Part shown: positions 1 through 9,017 of the stretch, piece by piece
How the letters are laid out: each line of letters opens with the position of its first letter
Numbering within the stretch: the first letter of the stretch is position 1
Assembly (NCBI GenBank): GCA_902532595.1
Contig: CACAIN010000004.1
Location: 1 to 36,387 of the forward strand
Direction: 5' to 3'
Source of the DNA: an uncultured Pelagibacteraceae bacterium
GTDB lineage: Bacteria > Pseudomonadota > Alphaproteobacteria > Pelagibacterales > Pelagibacteraceae
DNA length: 36,387 nt
Notes under the pieces: model-generated
Database searches by the model: none
Seen by the model: the letters and a program-made list of their open reading frames with translations, nothing else
Told to the model about the DNA's origin: nothing
Program-made: the position numbers and the translations under genes

Positions 1-792
1 AGCTCCTATTGAGCCCATTCCTCTATACTGTTTATAAAATTTATCTTTAACTTTAAATTTTTTTCCAGGACTCTCTTCAGTACCTGCAAAGATAGAGCCC
101 ATCATAATCCCATCTGCGCCCGCGGCAATTGCTTTAGCTATGTCTCCTGAAAACTTTATACCTCCATCTGAAATTATTTTTATATTTTTTCCTTTTAAAG
201 CTTTACTAACTTCCATAACAGCAGTTATCTGTGGAACTCCTATACCAGCAACCATTCGAGTAGTGCAGATTGATCCTGGTCCAATACCAACTTTAATAAT
301 ATCTACGCCTGAATTATATAATTTTTTTGCAGCCTCTGCTGTAGCAATGTTACCCGCACAAATTGGTATTTTGCTATTTTTTTTAACTTTTGACAAAATT
401 TCTAAAACTTTTTTACTATGGCCATGAGCAGTATCTATTACAATTAAATCTACCCCGCTGTTTAAAAGTGATTTTGCTCTTTTTAAATCTTCTATATTCG
501 TTCCAATAGCAGCTCCCACAAATAAATTTTTTTTCTTAACTTTTTCAACCTCTTTACTTTGTTTTTTTATATCTAAATTTCTATGTATAATTCCAATACC
601 GCCTGATTTCGCTATAGCAATAGCCATGGCTGATTCTGTAACTGTATCCATCGCAGAAGATAAGAAAGGTGTTTTTAATTTAATATTTTTGGTTAAGTTT
701 AAAGAAATATCTGTATCTGATGGTAAAACTTTTGAAAAGCGCGGTAACAATAATACATCATCAAAAGTTAATGCTTCTTTTATTGCTTCCAT
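1..792 (-). CDS. guaB: IMP dehydrogenase lacking CBS domains (3' part outside window)
   Basis: Oxidises IMP to XMP with NAD+, the committed step of guanine nucleotide synthesis. This frame was read by hand on the minus strand because its stop lies outside the window; 264 codons are visible. The start MEAIKEALTFDDVLLLPR matches the family N-terminus. The catalytic loop GPGSICTTR puts the nucleophilic cysteine at residue 176, followed by the phosphate-binding SDGGIKFSGDIAKA segment and the flap start YRGMGS. In the usual enzyme this cysteine is near residue 305. Here GGIGIIHRN (64-72) runs through a short Lys/Glu linker straight into FVGAAIG (91-97), so the inserted CBS pair of about 120-130 residues is absent. 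It lies 26 bases downstream of rlmE and is probably cotranscribed with it. The identity is very secure. Confidence 0.96.
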   Translation of the reverse strand, partial: MEAIKEALTFDDVLLLPRFSKVLPSDTDISLNLTKNIKLKTPFLSSAMDTVTESAMAIAIAKSGGIGIIHRNLDIKKQSKEVEKVKKKNLFVGAAIGTNIEDLKRAKSLLNSGVDLIVIDTAHGHSKKVLEILSKVKKNSKIPICAGNIATAEAAKKLYNSGVDIIKVGIGPGSICTTRMVAGIGVPQITAVMEVSKALKGKNIKIISDGGIKFSGDIAKAIAAGADGIMMGSIFAGTEESPGKKFKVKDKFYKQYRGMGSIGA

Positions 793-818
793 ATAAACTT
801 ATATACAATTTTTAAAAA

Positions 819-1445
819 TTATAAAGTCTTTAATATAGCGCAGTGTAAATAAGTTTCTTTTGATTCGTTTCTACTTGCTTCTGGTTTGAAAAAATCTACT
901 TTTTTAAACCTAGATTTTGCTAGTTCTTTAACCTCTAAAAAATCCTCGCCCATAAATATTTTCGATACTAATACTCCATTAGGTTTTAGAATTTTTGCTG
1001 AAAATTCAACAACATCCCCACATAATTGATTGGTTCTAATGCAATCTAAAGACTTATTTCCAGTTGTGTTAGCAGCCATATCAGAGACTACCACATCCAA
1101 TTTTTGATTAAAAAAATTTAAAATTTCTTTTTTTGTACCCTCTTCAAGAAAATTACGTTGAAAAAATGTGACATTTTTTATTTGATCCATCTTTTTGATA
1201 TCTAAAGACAATATCTTCCCGGCAGTAATAAGTTTACTTGAGACTTGTGACCACCCGCCTGGGTAAGCTCCTATGTCTAGTAATTTGGTATTCTTTTTAA
1301 TAAATTTATATTTTTTATTTAATTCTATGAGTTTAAATGCTGATCGTGAACGATAACCTAAAGTTTTTGATTTTTTAAAAAATTGGTCTCTATGTTGCTT
1401 AATCTTCCAAGTATTACTTTTTTTACTTTTTTTTGATTTTTTCAT
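819..1445 (-). CDS. rlmE: 23S rRNA (uridine-2552-2'-O)-methyltransferase RlmE/FtsJ
   Basis: Methylates the ribose of U2552 in the A-loop of 23S rRNA using SAM, a late step in 50S assembly. At 208 residues it has the family length. Visible signatures are the SAM-binding LLDIGAYPGGWSQ and the K-D-K-E catalytic tetrad: Lys in SRSAFKL, Asp in VVSDMAAN, Lys in LVSKIFMG, and Glu in ESKETYLHC. The lysine-rich N-terminus suits rRNA contact. Its ATG overlaps the stop of pssA by one base (TAATG), which suggests translational coupling within a psd-pssA-rlmE-guaB run. Confidence 0.95.
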   Translation of the reverse strand: MKKSKKSKKSNTWKIKQHRDQFFKKSKTLGYRSRSAFKLIELNKKYKFIKKNTKLLDIGAYPGGWSQVSSKLITAGKILSLDIKKMDQIKNVTFFQRNFLEEGTKKEILNFFNQKLDVVVSDMAANTTGNKSLDCIRTNQLCGDVVEFSAKILKPNGVLVSKIFMGEDFLEVKELAKSRFKKVDFFKPEASRNESKETYLHCAILKTL

Positions 1446-2239
1446 TATAAAACATCTTCATGCTCATCTTCTGATGTTTCTGAAATCTCTTTTTTACTTC
1501 TATTCTTAAACATAAAAAAACTAACTGGTATTGAAATAAAATAAAGTAAACCAAAAACTAAAAGTGTTTCAAATGTATAATATAGTAAAGAAATAAATAT
1601 TGTTCCTATACCTAACAAAATAAAAGCCGTTGCTTTTGGAGAAATTGATATTTTTTTTAATGATAAAGTTGGAATTTTGCTTACCAATAAAAAAGCAACT
1701 AAAATTGTAAAATATGGACTTAAGTCTTTAATATTAAAATTGAATCTTAAATCTGAAAGTTCAAAAATTAAAGGCATCAAAATTAGTAGACCGCCTGCAG
1801 GAGCAGGAACTCCTTCGAAATAATTAGTTTTCCAAATTTGTTGATTGTCAATTTTAGTTAGATTAAACCTTGCTAACCTCAAAACACAACATACTGAATA
1901 AATTAAAGCTATTGCCCAACCTAACCTTCCATATTTATTTAATTCCCAAAAATATAAAATAAAAACAGGTGCTATACCAAAACTTACAAAATCTGTTAAA
2001 GAATCTAATTCTTTTCCAAATTCAGATGTTCCTTTGATTAAACGGGCAACTCTTCCATCTAAAGCATCAAGTATTGCTGCTAATAATATAAAAATTACAG
2101 CTAAACTATAATTTCCATCTATTGAAAATTTTATTGAGCTTATCCCGAGACATACTCCACCTAGAGTTAAAATATTAGGTAGTAAGTATCTTGTTTTTTT
2201 TGATTGGACTAATTTAAATTTTTTACTTTCTTTTATCAT
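1445..2239 (-). CDS. pssA: CDP-diacylglycerol--serine O-phosphatidyltransferase
   Basis: Makes phosphatidylserine from CDP-diacylglycerol and L-serine in the inner membrane, the precursor of phosphatidylethanolamine. The CDP-alcohol phosphotransferase signature is complete (DG-x2-AR-x8-G-x3-D-x3-D) in DALDGRVARL followed by GKELDSLTD, near residues 58-84. The rest is a run of hydrophobic helices, ending in an acidic cytoplasmic tail (EISETSEDEHEDVL). The start overlaps the psd stop by four bases (ATGA). The pairing with psd gives a complete phosphatidylethanolamine branch in one transcription unit. Confidence 0.95.
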   Translation of the reverse strand: MIKESKKFKLVQSKKTRYLLPNILTLGGVCLGISSIKFSIDGNYSLAVIFILLAAILDALDGRVARLIKGTSEFGKELDSLTDFVSFGIAPVFILYFWELNKYGRLGWAIALIYSVCCVLRLARFNLTKIDNQQIWKTNYFEGVPAPAGGLLILMPLIFELSDLRFNFNIKDLSPYFTILVAFLLVSKIPTLSLKKISISPKATAFILLGIGTIFISLLYYTFETLLVFGLLYFISIPVSFFMFKNRSKKEISETSEDEHEDVL

Positions 2240-2886
2240 TCGGAAGCTATCAAACTTTCTCCTGCTACTACATTTTGTCCAATTTTAGCTAAAACTTTTT
2301 TATTTTTAAAATAAATATCTACTCTGCTTCCAAAACGTATCATTCCTATTCTGTCGCCTTGTTTTAAACTTTGTCCTTGTTCCACTTCACAAACTATTCT
2401 TCTTGCAATTAAACCTGCTATTTGAACAATAATAATTTCTTCTCCTGACTTACTACATTTAATCTTATAGTAGTTTCTTTCATTTTCATCACTTGCTTTA
2501 TCTAGTGAAGCATTCAAAAACTTTCCTGGTTTATAGTTAATCTCTTCAACTGTTCCTGTTAGTGGTGTTCTATTTACATGGCAGTTAAATACATTCATAA
2601 AAATACTTGCTTTAGTATAAGTTGTGTTTTCTAATTGTAATTCAATTGGTCCAGTTCGTTCTGAAATATCTGTTATTAAACCGTCTGCTGGACTGACTAG
2701 GAAAGAGTCGTCATTAATAGGGTATCGTTCTGGATCTCTAAAAAAATAATAAACCCAAATAGTTGCTAAAATCAAAATTGAGCCAAGAAACTTTGAAAAA
2801 AGCAAAACTATAAATGTTGCAACTATAGAAATAGCTAAAAATTTGTAGCCTTCTTTATGAATATTCGGGAAAATTGTATTAAACAT
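2236..2886 (-). CDS. psd: Phosphatidylserine decarboxylase proenzyme (short type)
   Basis: Decarboxylates phosphatidylserine to phosphatidylethanolamine. The 216-residue proenzyme is of the short (PSD-A-like) type. An N-terminal hydrophobic segment (about 14-48) anchors it, and the C-terminal RFGSRVDIYF carries the self-cleavage site. Cleavage between Gly186 and Ser187 would leave a pyruvoyl group on the small alpha chain. The active-site motifs VSPADG (64-69) and FNCHVNRTP (100-108) are both present. It is the first gene of the minus-strand run and is divergent from icd across a 65-base spacer. Confidence 0.95.
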   Translation of the reverse strand: MFNTIFPNIHKEGYKFLAISIVATFIVLLFSKFLGSILILATIWVYYFFRDPERYPINDDSFLVSPADGLITDISERTGPIELQLENTTYTKASIFMNVFNCHVNRTPLTGTVEEINYKPGKFLNASLDKASDENERNYYKIKCSKSGEEIIIVQIAGLIARRIVCEVEQGQSLKQGDRIGMIRFGSRVDIYFKNKKVLAKIGQNVVAGESLIASE

Positions 2887-2896
2887 AATTTTAAGT

Positions 2897-2925
2897 TTGC
2901 TAATTTTTTTCCTAATATGTATAAA
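2897..2925 (+). promoter_or_regulatory. Candidate sigma-70 promoter for icd
   Basis: TTGCTA at 2897-2902 and TATAAA at 2920-2925 are separated by 17 bases. They lie in the 65-base divergent spacer between psd and icd, placing the transcription start about 20 bases before the icd ATG. Such hexamers are common by chance in DNA this AT-rich, so this rests on spacing and position only. Confidence 0.4.
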
Positions 2926-2951
2926 AATCCTGCTTAATCAATCTATATTTT

Positions 2952-4166
2952 ATGGCAAAAATTACAGTTAAAAACCCAGTAGTTGAGCTTGATGGTGACG
3001 AAATGACAAGGATTATTTGGTCATTTATCAAAGACAAGCTCATTAAACCATATTTAGAAATTGATCTTAAATACTACGATCTGGGTATGGAAAATAGAGA
3101 TAAGACTAATGATCAAGTAACTATAGACTGTGCTAAAGCAATTCAAAAATATGGGGCCGGGGTTAAGTGTGCAACTATTACTCCAGATGAATCTCGAGTT
3201 AAAGAATTCAAATTAAAGAAAATGTGGAGATCTCCTAATGGAACAATAAGAAATATTGTTGGGGGGACAATTTTTAGAGAACCAATAATTTGTAAAAATG
3301 TTCCTAGATTAGTTCCTCATTGGACTGATAGTGTTATAGTCGGAAGGCACGCATTTGGAGATCAATATAAGGCTACTGATTTTAAGGTTCCAGGAAAAGG
3401 AAAAATGACTGTTAAATGGGAGTCAGAAAATGGAAAAGATAAAATTGAACATGAGGTTTTTAATTTTGATGGCCCAGGCATAGCTCTCTCGATGTATAAT
3501 TTAGATAATTCTATTAAAGATTTTGCTAGAGCGTGCATGAATTATGGTCTAGTTAGAAAATGGCCTGTTTACTTTTCATCAAAAAATACAATTTTAAAAG
3601 CTTATGATGGAAGATTTAAAGATATTTTTGAAGAGGTTTTTCAAAAGGAATTTAAAGATAAATTTGATAAAGCAAATATAACTTATGAACATAGATTAAT
3701 TGATGACATGGTTGCTTGTGCAATGAAATGGAGTGGAAAATATGTTTGGGCTTGTAAAAACTATGATGGCGATGTCCAATCAGATACTGTTGCACAAGGA
3801 TATGGCTCGCTAGGTTTGATGACAAGTGTTCTTAGAACACCTGATGGTAAAACAGCTGAGGCTGAGGCTGCTCATGGGACCGTAACGAGACATTATAGAC
3901 AACACCAAGCAGGTAAAGAAACCTCTACAAATCCTATAGCTTCTATATTTGCTTGGACAAGAGGATTATCTCACAGAGGAAACCTTGATGGAAACCAAGA
4001 ATTAATCAAATTTACTGAAACTCTTGAAAAAGTTTGTATAGAAACTGTTGAAAGTGGATCTATGACTAAAGATTTAGCAATATTAATCGGTAAAGATCAA
4101 AAATTTTTAACAACTAATCAATTTTTAGAAGCAATAAACTCTAACCTTAAAAAAAAACTTAACTAA
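2952..4166 (+). CDS. icd: NADP-dependent isocitrate dehydrogenase
   Basis: Oxidative decarboxylation of isocitrate to 2-oxoglutarate in the TCA cycle. The 404-residue length and motifs such as [22 protein letters not shown] and [13 protein letters not shown] match the homodimeric type shared by alphaproteobacteria and eukaryotes rather than the E. coli type. The substrate-contact segment [19 protein letters not shown] and the metal-binding [10 protein letters not shown] are intact. No clear Shine-Dalgarno sequence precedes the ATG. The last 8 bases overlap the 3' end of the convergent alaS, leaving no room for a terminator between them. Confidence 0.97.
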   Translation: MAKITVKNPVVELDGDEMTRIIWSFIKDKLIKPYLEIDLKYYDLGMENRDKTNDQVTIDCAKAIQKYGAGVKCATITPDESRVKEFKLKKMWRSPNGTIRNIVGGTIFREPIICKNVPRLVPHWTDSVIVGRHAFGDQYKATDFKVPGKGKMTVKWESENGKDKIEHEVFNFDGPGIALSMYNLDNSIKDFARACMNYGLVRKWPVYFSSKNTILKAYDGRFKDIFEEVFQKEFKDKFDKANITYEHRLIDDMVACAMKWSGKYVWACKNYDGDVQSDTVAQGYGSLGLMTSVLRTPDGKTAEAEAAHGTVTRHYRQHQAGKETSTNPIASIFAWTRGLSHRGNLDGNQELIKFTETLEKVCIETVESGSMTKDLAILIGKDQKFLTTNQFLEAINSNLKKKLN

Positions 4167-6834
4167 TTTTATCAGTTATTGCTTTAAAGGCTTCCTCAAT
4201 TTTATTTGAGTTTGTTCCTCCAGCTTGTGCAAAATCTTTTCTACCACCACCACCTTTTCCGCCGAGTATCTCAGAAGCAATTTTCACAAAACTAACTGCA
4301 TCATATTTTGAAATAAGATCATTTGTAACTCCAACAGCAACCCCGACTTTTTCTTCAAAAGTAGAAATGCTTATGATTATACCCTTTTTAATATCTTTTT
4401 TTCCTTGATCAATTACACTTCTCAATTCCTTTGGCGGAAAATCTCTTAGAACCTGTTCTCTAATTGTAAAATTGCCAATTTTTTTATCTTTAATTTTATT
4501 TTTATTTTTATCTTTAATAACGTTTAGAATTTTTATTTTTTCAAGTTGTTTATTTAAATTTTTCAAATTCTCCACTAAATCTTTTTTTTCATTAAAATCA
4601 GGTTTAATTTTAAAGTTTAAAAGTTCTTTTTTAATTTTTTCTAACTGTTCTTTAGTTGTTTTTTCTTTAAATGTTTTATCTTTTTCTTGAGATTTCTCAT
4701 ACTCTGTAAGCTGCTTATCTCTTAGTGCCTCTACTCTTCTCACCCCAGATGCAATTGAAGATTGGCTAATAACTCTAAATTTTCCAACTTCCTTTGTATT
4801 TTTAACATGTGTTCCTCCACATAACTCAGTTGAAAAGAAACCATTAGACTCTTTTCCCATAAAAACTACTCTGACTTCTTCACCATATTTTTCTCCGAAA
4901 AGAGCTAATGCTCCCATTTTTATGGCCTCTTTAGGTGTCATTATTCTTGTTTGAACATCAGTAGAGTCTTTTACTATTTCATTTACAACTTTGTTTATTT
5001 TGTTCATCTCCTCTTTTTCAATAGGTTTATTATGACTAAAATCAAACCTAAGTCTTTCAGGAGAGACTAACGATCCTTTTTGAATCACATGTTTACCTAA
5101 AGTTCTTCTTAAAGACTCATGCAGCAAATGAGTTGCAGAATGATTGGCTTTAGAATTATTTCTTTTCTCAACATCTATTTCTAGATTAAGGCTTTGACCT
5201 ATCTTTATCGAACCCTTTTTAATTTCACCTGTATGAACGAAAAGATCTCCCATTTTTTTTTGGGTATCTGTTATATTTATTTTACAATCAGAGTTAAACA
5301 TTACTCCTTGATCCCCAACTTGACCTCCCGACTCTCCATAAAAAGGTGTTTGGTTTGTAATAATTTCTATCTGATCTCCATCGTTAGCTCTATCAACAAA
5401 TTTATTGTCTTTAGAAATTTTTAATACAACTCCTTCTGCTTTTTCAAATTCATAACCTAAAAATTCTGTGGGTTTTAATTCTTCTCTAATTTTGAACCAT
5501 TTTTCTTCGACTGACTTGTCTCCAGAACCCTTCCAATTAGCTCTGGCTACAGCTTTGCTTTTTTCCATTTCTTTTTCAAATGCAATTTGATCAACTTGAA
5601 TATTTTTAGTTCTTAAAATGTCAGCTGTTAAATCTACAGGAAAACCGTATGTGTCATACAATTTAAAAGCAACTGAACCAGGTAATGTATTATTTTGAAC
5701 TTTATTTAAATTTTCATCTAAAATTTTCATACCTCTTTCAAGCAAAGATGAAAATTTTTCCTCTTCATTTTTTAAAGTTTCAACAATGAGATCTTTACCT
5801 GTTTCTATTTCAGGGTAACTATCTTTCATTTCACTAAGCAAAACATTAAAAAGTTTATAAAAAACAGGTGACTTACTTCCTAACGAGTGCGCGTGTCTCA
5901 TCCCTCTTCTCATTATTCTTCTTAATACATACCCGCGACCCTCATTGGAAGGCAATATTCCTTCTGCAATTAAAAAACTGCTTGCTCTTAAATGATCTGA
6001 AATTACTCTGTGGCTAGCAATAGTATTTCTATTAATCGGAGTTTTTATAATATCTGAGGAAGCTTCAATAATTTTTTTAAAGTGATCAATATTGTAATTA
6101 TCGTGAGTTCCTTGAAGAACTGCAGTCATTCTTTCAAGACCCATCCCAGTATCTACAGAAGGTTTGGGTAAACTTATTCTTTTTTCTTTTGAAACTTGTT
6201 CGTACTGCATAAAAACGAGGTTCCATATTTCTATAAATCTATCTCCTTCTTGATCCGCACTTCCTGGAGGTCCCCCTTTAAGTTTGTCTCCATGATCATA
6301 AAATATTTCTGAACAAGGTCCACAAGGACCAGTATCTCCCATAGACCAAAAGTTATCAGAAGTTGAAATTTTAATTATTTTTTCTTCGCTTAAACCAGCA
6401 ATTTTTTTCCAAAGTTTGAAAGAATCTTCATCTTTATGAAAAACAGTCACTGAAAGTTTTTCCTTCGGTAGCTCAAAATCTTTAGTTAATAATTTCCAAG
6501 CATGATCTATAGCTTGCTCTTTAAAGTAGTCTCCAAAAGAAAAATTGCCTAACATTTCAAAAAATGTATGGTGTCTTGGGGTATAACCTACGTTTTCTAA
6601 ATCGTTATGTTTTCCTCCTGCTCTTACACACTTTTGAGATGTTGTGGCCCTTTTATAAGGTCTTTTTTCTAAACCGGTAAAAACATTTTTAAATTGAACC
6701 ATACCTGAATTAGTAAACATCAAGGTTGGGTCATTATTAGGAACCAAATTACTTGAATCTACTATTTCATGATTATTTTGCTTAAAATAATTGAGAAATT
6801 TTTTCCTTATATCAGTCAACAAAAATTGGCTCAT
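4159..6834 (-). CDS. alaS: Alanyl-tRNA synthetase
   Basis: Charges tRNA-Ala with alanine and clears mischarged tRNA. The 891-residue length is usual. The class II catalytic domain is at the N-terminus ([55 protein letters not shown]). The editing domain carries the zinc-binding NHSATHLLH and [13 protein letters not shown]. The C-Ala domain ends in the glycine-rich [16 protein letters not shown]. The segment of about residues 715-800 is very lysine-rich and repetitive ([20 protein letters not shown]), which looks like AT-driven drift in a coiled coil. It follows the DUF779 gene by about 40 bases. Confidence 0.97.
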   Translation of the reverse strand: MSQFLLTDIRKKFLNYFKQNNHEIVDSSNLVPNNDPTLMFTNSGMVQFKNVFTGLEKRPYKRATTSQKCVRAGGKHNDLENVGYTPRHHTFFEMLGNFSFGDYFKEQAIDHAWKLLTKDFELPKEKLSVTVFHKDEDSFKLWKKIAGLSEEKIIKISTSDNFWSMGDTGPCGPCSEIFYDHGDKLKGGPPGSADQEGDRFIEIWNLVFMQYEQVSKEKRISLPKPSVDTGMGLERMTAVLQGTHDNYNIDHFKKIIEASSDIIKTPINRNTIASHRVISDHLRASSFLIAEGILPSNEGRGYVLRRIMRRGMRHAHSLGSKSPVFYKLFNVLLSEMKDSYPEIETGKDLIVETLKNEEEKFSSLLERGMKILDENLNKVQNNTLPGSVAFKLYDTYGFPVDLTADILRTKNIQVDQIAFEKEMEKSKAVARANWKGSGDKSVEEKWFKIREELKPTEFLGYEFEKAEGVVLKISKDNKFVDRANDGDQIEIITNQTPFYGESGGQVGDQGVMFNSDCKINITDTQKKMGDLFVHTGEIKKGSIKIGQSLNLEIDVEKRNNSKANHSATHLLHESLRRTLGKHVIQKGSLVSPERLRFDFSHNKPIEKEEMNKINKVVNEIVKDSTDVQTRIMTPKEAIKMGALALFGEKYGEEVRVVFMGKESNGFFSTELCGGTHVKNTKEVGKFRVISQSSIASGVRRVEALRDKQLTEYEKSQEKDKTFKEKTTKEQLEKIKKELLNFKIKPDFNEKKDLVENLKNLNKQLEKIKILNVIKDKNKNKIKDKKIGNFTIREQVLRDFPPKELRSVIDQGKKDIKKGIIISISTFEEKVGVAVGVTNDLISKYDAVSFVKIASEILGGKGGGGRKDFAQAGGTNSNKIEEAFKAITDKIS

Positions 6835-6877
6835 ATAATATTAAATACAGATATTTATGAAGTTGTCTATAAAGAGA

Positions 6878-7234
6878 TTAGTTGCTTTTGTTCTTACCGT
6901 TATCAACAACCATGCAAATTTCTGACTTAGTAAGAAATCTCTGTCCTGTTCCATTATCTAAAGAAAACATGCCTCCAATGCCTTTTACGGCATCTATAGT
7001 GAGGTCTGTGTGTTTCCATTTTTCATATTGTTCTTCATTAATATAAAAGGGAGTTCCATCTATTTCTCCTAATTTTACATCGCTATTTCCAACCATATAT
7101 TCTTTTGCGGGAAAACACATTGGAGCACTACCATCACAACAACCTCCAGATTGATGAAATAAAAGATCATCTCCATGAACTTCTTTAAGTTCATTGAGTA
7201 ATTTCTTTGCTGATAATGTGGCTGATACCTTCAT
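6878..7234 (-). CDS. DUF779 family protein, aldehyde dehydrogenase partner
   Basis: A small protein of the DUF779 family, typically encoded beside aldehyde dehydrogenases; its biochemical role is not established. The hallmark HQSGGCCDGSAPMCF is present, with paired cysteines, followed by GEIDGTPFYI and a C-terminal FLTKSEIC. I chose the second in-frame methionine (MKVSATLSAKK, 118 residues). The first ATG, at 7252, lies inside an 11-bp hairpin stem, and family members usually begin close to this second methionine. The longer form would add MGRNIK. It sits directly downstream of the aldehyde dehydrogenase at 7286-8839 and is probably cotranscribed with it. Confidence 0.82.
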   Translation of the reverse strand: MKVSATLSAKKLLNELKEVHGDDLLFHQSGGCCDGSAPMCFPAKEYMVGNSDVKLGEIDGTPFYINEEQYEKWKHTDLTIDAVKGIGGMFSLDNGTGQRFLTKSEICMVVDNGKNKSN

Positions 7235-7245
7235 TTTTATATTTC

Positions 7246-7270
7246 GGCCCATGATTTAGAATCATGGGCC
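7246..7270 (-). promoter_or_regulatory. Intercistronic hairpin between the aldehyde dehydrogenase and DUF779 genes
   Basis: A perfect inverted repeat with 11-bp arms (GGCCCATGATT / AATCATGGGCC) and a three-base loop. It lies 15 bases after the aldehyde dehydrogenase stop and covers the most upstream possible DUF779 start codon. No U-tract follows, so it looks more like an mRNA-stabilising or attenuating intercistronic stem than a simple terminator. Confidence 0.6.
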
Positions 7271-7285
7271 ATTATATATTATTGG

Positions 7286-8839
7286 TTAAAAGAAGCCCAA
7301 TTTTTTCTCACTATAAGACACGTGTAAGTTTTTAACTTGTCTGTAATGATTTAACATCATTTTGTGAGTTTCTCTTCCGATACCAGATTGCTTGTATCCA
7401 CCAAATGCAGCATGAGCTGGATAAGCATGATAACAGTTTGTCCAAACTCTACCTGCTTGTATCTCTCTTCCCATTCTATAGGCAAGATTACCATTTCTAG
7501 TCCAAACACCTGCGCCTAATCCGTACAGAGTATCGTTAGCTATTTCTAGTGCTTCCGCTTCATCTTTAAACTTAGTAACCGAAACTACCGGTCCAAAGAT
7601 TTCCTCTTGGAATATTCGCATTTTGTTATTTCCTTCAAAAATAGTTGGTTGAATATAGTTTCCTTTTTCCAAACCACTATTTAATTTAGCTACACTTCCT
7701 CCAGTTAGAACTTTGGCACCTTCTTTCTTACCTAAATCTAGATAAGATTTAATCTTTTCCATTTGTTCTAATGAAGCTTGTGCTCCAATCATAGTTTCCA
7801 TCTTTAAAGGGTTATCTTGTTTAACAGCTTTTGTTCTAGCAATCGCCTTTTTCATGAACTTGTCATAAATAGACTCTTGAATTAACACTCTACTTGGACA
7901 AGTACAAACTTCTCCTTGATTAAGTGTGAACATAGCAAAACCTTCTAGACATTTATCAAAGAAGTCGTCATCTTTATCCATAACATCTTCAAAGAAAATG
8001 TTAGGAGATTTTCCTCCTAATTCTAAAGTTATTGGAATTAAGTTTTGAGATGCGTACTGCATGATTAAACGTCCAGTAGTAGTTTCACCTGTAAAAGCTA
8101 TCTTCTTAATTCTTTTAGAAGATGCTAAAGGTTTACCTGCTTCAAGACCGTAACCGCTGACTACGTTTACAACACCTTTTGGTAATAAATCACCAATCAG
8201 TTCCATCAATATCATGATAGAAGCTGGTGTTTGTTCAGCTGGCTTTAACACTACGCAGTTTCCTGCAGCAAGTGCTGGGGCCAATTTCCAAGTAGCCATA
8301 AGTAGTGGAAAGTTCCAAGGTATAATTTGTCCAACTACACCAAGTGGCTCTGGTATGTGATAAGAATATTCATTGTTGCTTATCTCTGCCACAGAACCCT
8401 CTTCCGCTCTGATTACTCCTGCAAAGTATCTCCAGTGGTCAACTACCAATGGTAGATCGGCTGCCATACATTCTCTGATAGGCTTACCGTTATCTAAACA
8501 CTCTGCTACTGCTAAAAGATTAAGGTTTTGCTCGATTTTATCAGCAATTTTATTGAGAATATTTGATCTCTCCCCAATAGAAGTCTTTCCCCATGCCGGA
8601 AAAGCTGCGTGTGCTGCATCCAAAGCAAAATCAATATCTTTTTCATTCGATCGTGGCACCTTACAGATAACTTCATTTGTAATCGGGGTAGTATTATCAA
8701 AATACTTACCTGATTTAGGTTCTACAAATTTTCCATTAATGTAATTTCCGTACTTAGCTTTAAATGGAAATTTAACCTTTAAGTGAGAGGTATCTAAAGA
8801 AGATGACACTTTCGAGCTTGTTGCTTGTTGTGTGCTCAT
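7286..8839 (-). CDS. NAD-dependent aldehyde dehydrogenase (ExaC/AldB-like)
   Basis: Oxidises an aldehyde, most likely a short-chain one such as acetaldehyde, to the acid. It has 517 residues. The fold signatures are complete: [20 protein letters not shown] (cofactor entry, about 175-194), FTGETTTG (about 249-256), general base Glu273 in ELGGKSPN, and catalytic Cys312 in [11 protein letters not shown]. The GEVCTCPSR form and the adjoining DUF779 gene are typical of the ExaC/acetaldehyde dehydrogenase II group. A strong Shine-Dalgarno GGAGGG (plus-strand positions 8843-8848) precedes the ATG. The substrate is inferred from family only. Confidence 0.9.
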   Translation of the reverse strand: MSTQQATSSKVSSSLDTSHLKVKFPFKAKYGNYINGKFVEPKSGKYFDNTTPITNEVICKVPRSNEKDIDFALDAAHAAFPAWGKTSIGERSNILNKIADKIEQNLNLLAVAECLDNGKPIRECMAADLPLVVDHWRYFAGVIRAEEGSVAEISNNEYSYHIPEPLGVVGQIIPWNFPLLMATWKLAPALAAGNCVVLKPAEQTPASIMILMELIGDLLPKGVVNVVSGYGLEAGKPLASSKRIKKIAFTGETTTGRLIMQYASQNLIPITLELGGKSPNIFFEDVMDKDDDFFDKCLEGFAMFTLNQGEVCTCPSRVLIQESIYDKFMKKAIARTKAVKQDNPLKMETMIGAQASLEQMEKIKSYLDLGKKEGAKVLTGGSVAKLNSGLEKGNYIQPTIFEGNNKMRIFQEEIFGPVVSVTKFKDEAEALEIANDTLYGLGAGVWTRNGNLAYRMGREIQAGRVWTNCYHAYPAHAAFGGYKQSGIGRETHKMMLNHYRQVKNLHVSYSEKKLGFF

Positions 8840-8842
8840 TTT

Positions 8843-8850
8843 CCCTCCTT
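8843..8850 (-). promoter_or_regulatory. Strong ribosome binding site of the aldehyde dehydrogenase
   Basis: AAGGAGGG lies three bases upstream of the ATG when read on the minus strand. Most genes in this window lack a clear Shine-Dalgarno sequence, so this marks a gene probably translated at a high level and fixes the start. Confidence 0.65.
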
Positions 8851-8970
8851 GTTAACGAACATTGCTTATTCAACTAAATATAAATTAAATTGTATACTAA
8901 TTATTTTGCAACCAGAGGTGTTACATACTAAATATTGAATGAGTCAATCACTAGTTGTTGTTTCATGGGA

Positions 8971-8994
8971 AACGGGAGATGCATATCTCCCGTT
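8971..8994 (-). terminator. Hairpin downstream of recA, likely terminator
   Basis: 10-bp perfect arms (AACGGGAGAT / ATCTCCCGTT) with a four-base GCAT loop, beginning 23 bases after the recA stop. The stem is GC-rich relative to the surroundings. No run of T follows on the minus strand, so it may instead act as a 3' end stabiliser. The 178-base spacer between recA and the aldehyde dehydrogenase otherwise holds only the upstream region of the latter. Confidence 0.6.
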
Positions 8995-9017
8995 ATAATT
9001 TTAAGATGGTTGAAGAT

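Noticed and set aside
140-427. A 95-codon plus-strand frame at the start of the window.
   Set aside because: It is the antisense shadow of guaB, whose minus-strand translation matches IMP dehydrogenase throughout.
8373-8744. A 123-codon plus-strand frame.
   Set aside because: It lies antisense within the aldehyde dehydrogenase, has no protein-like character, and the opposite strand shows all catalytic motifs.
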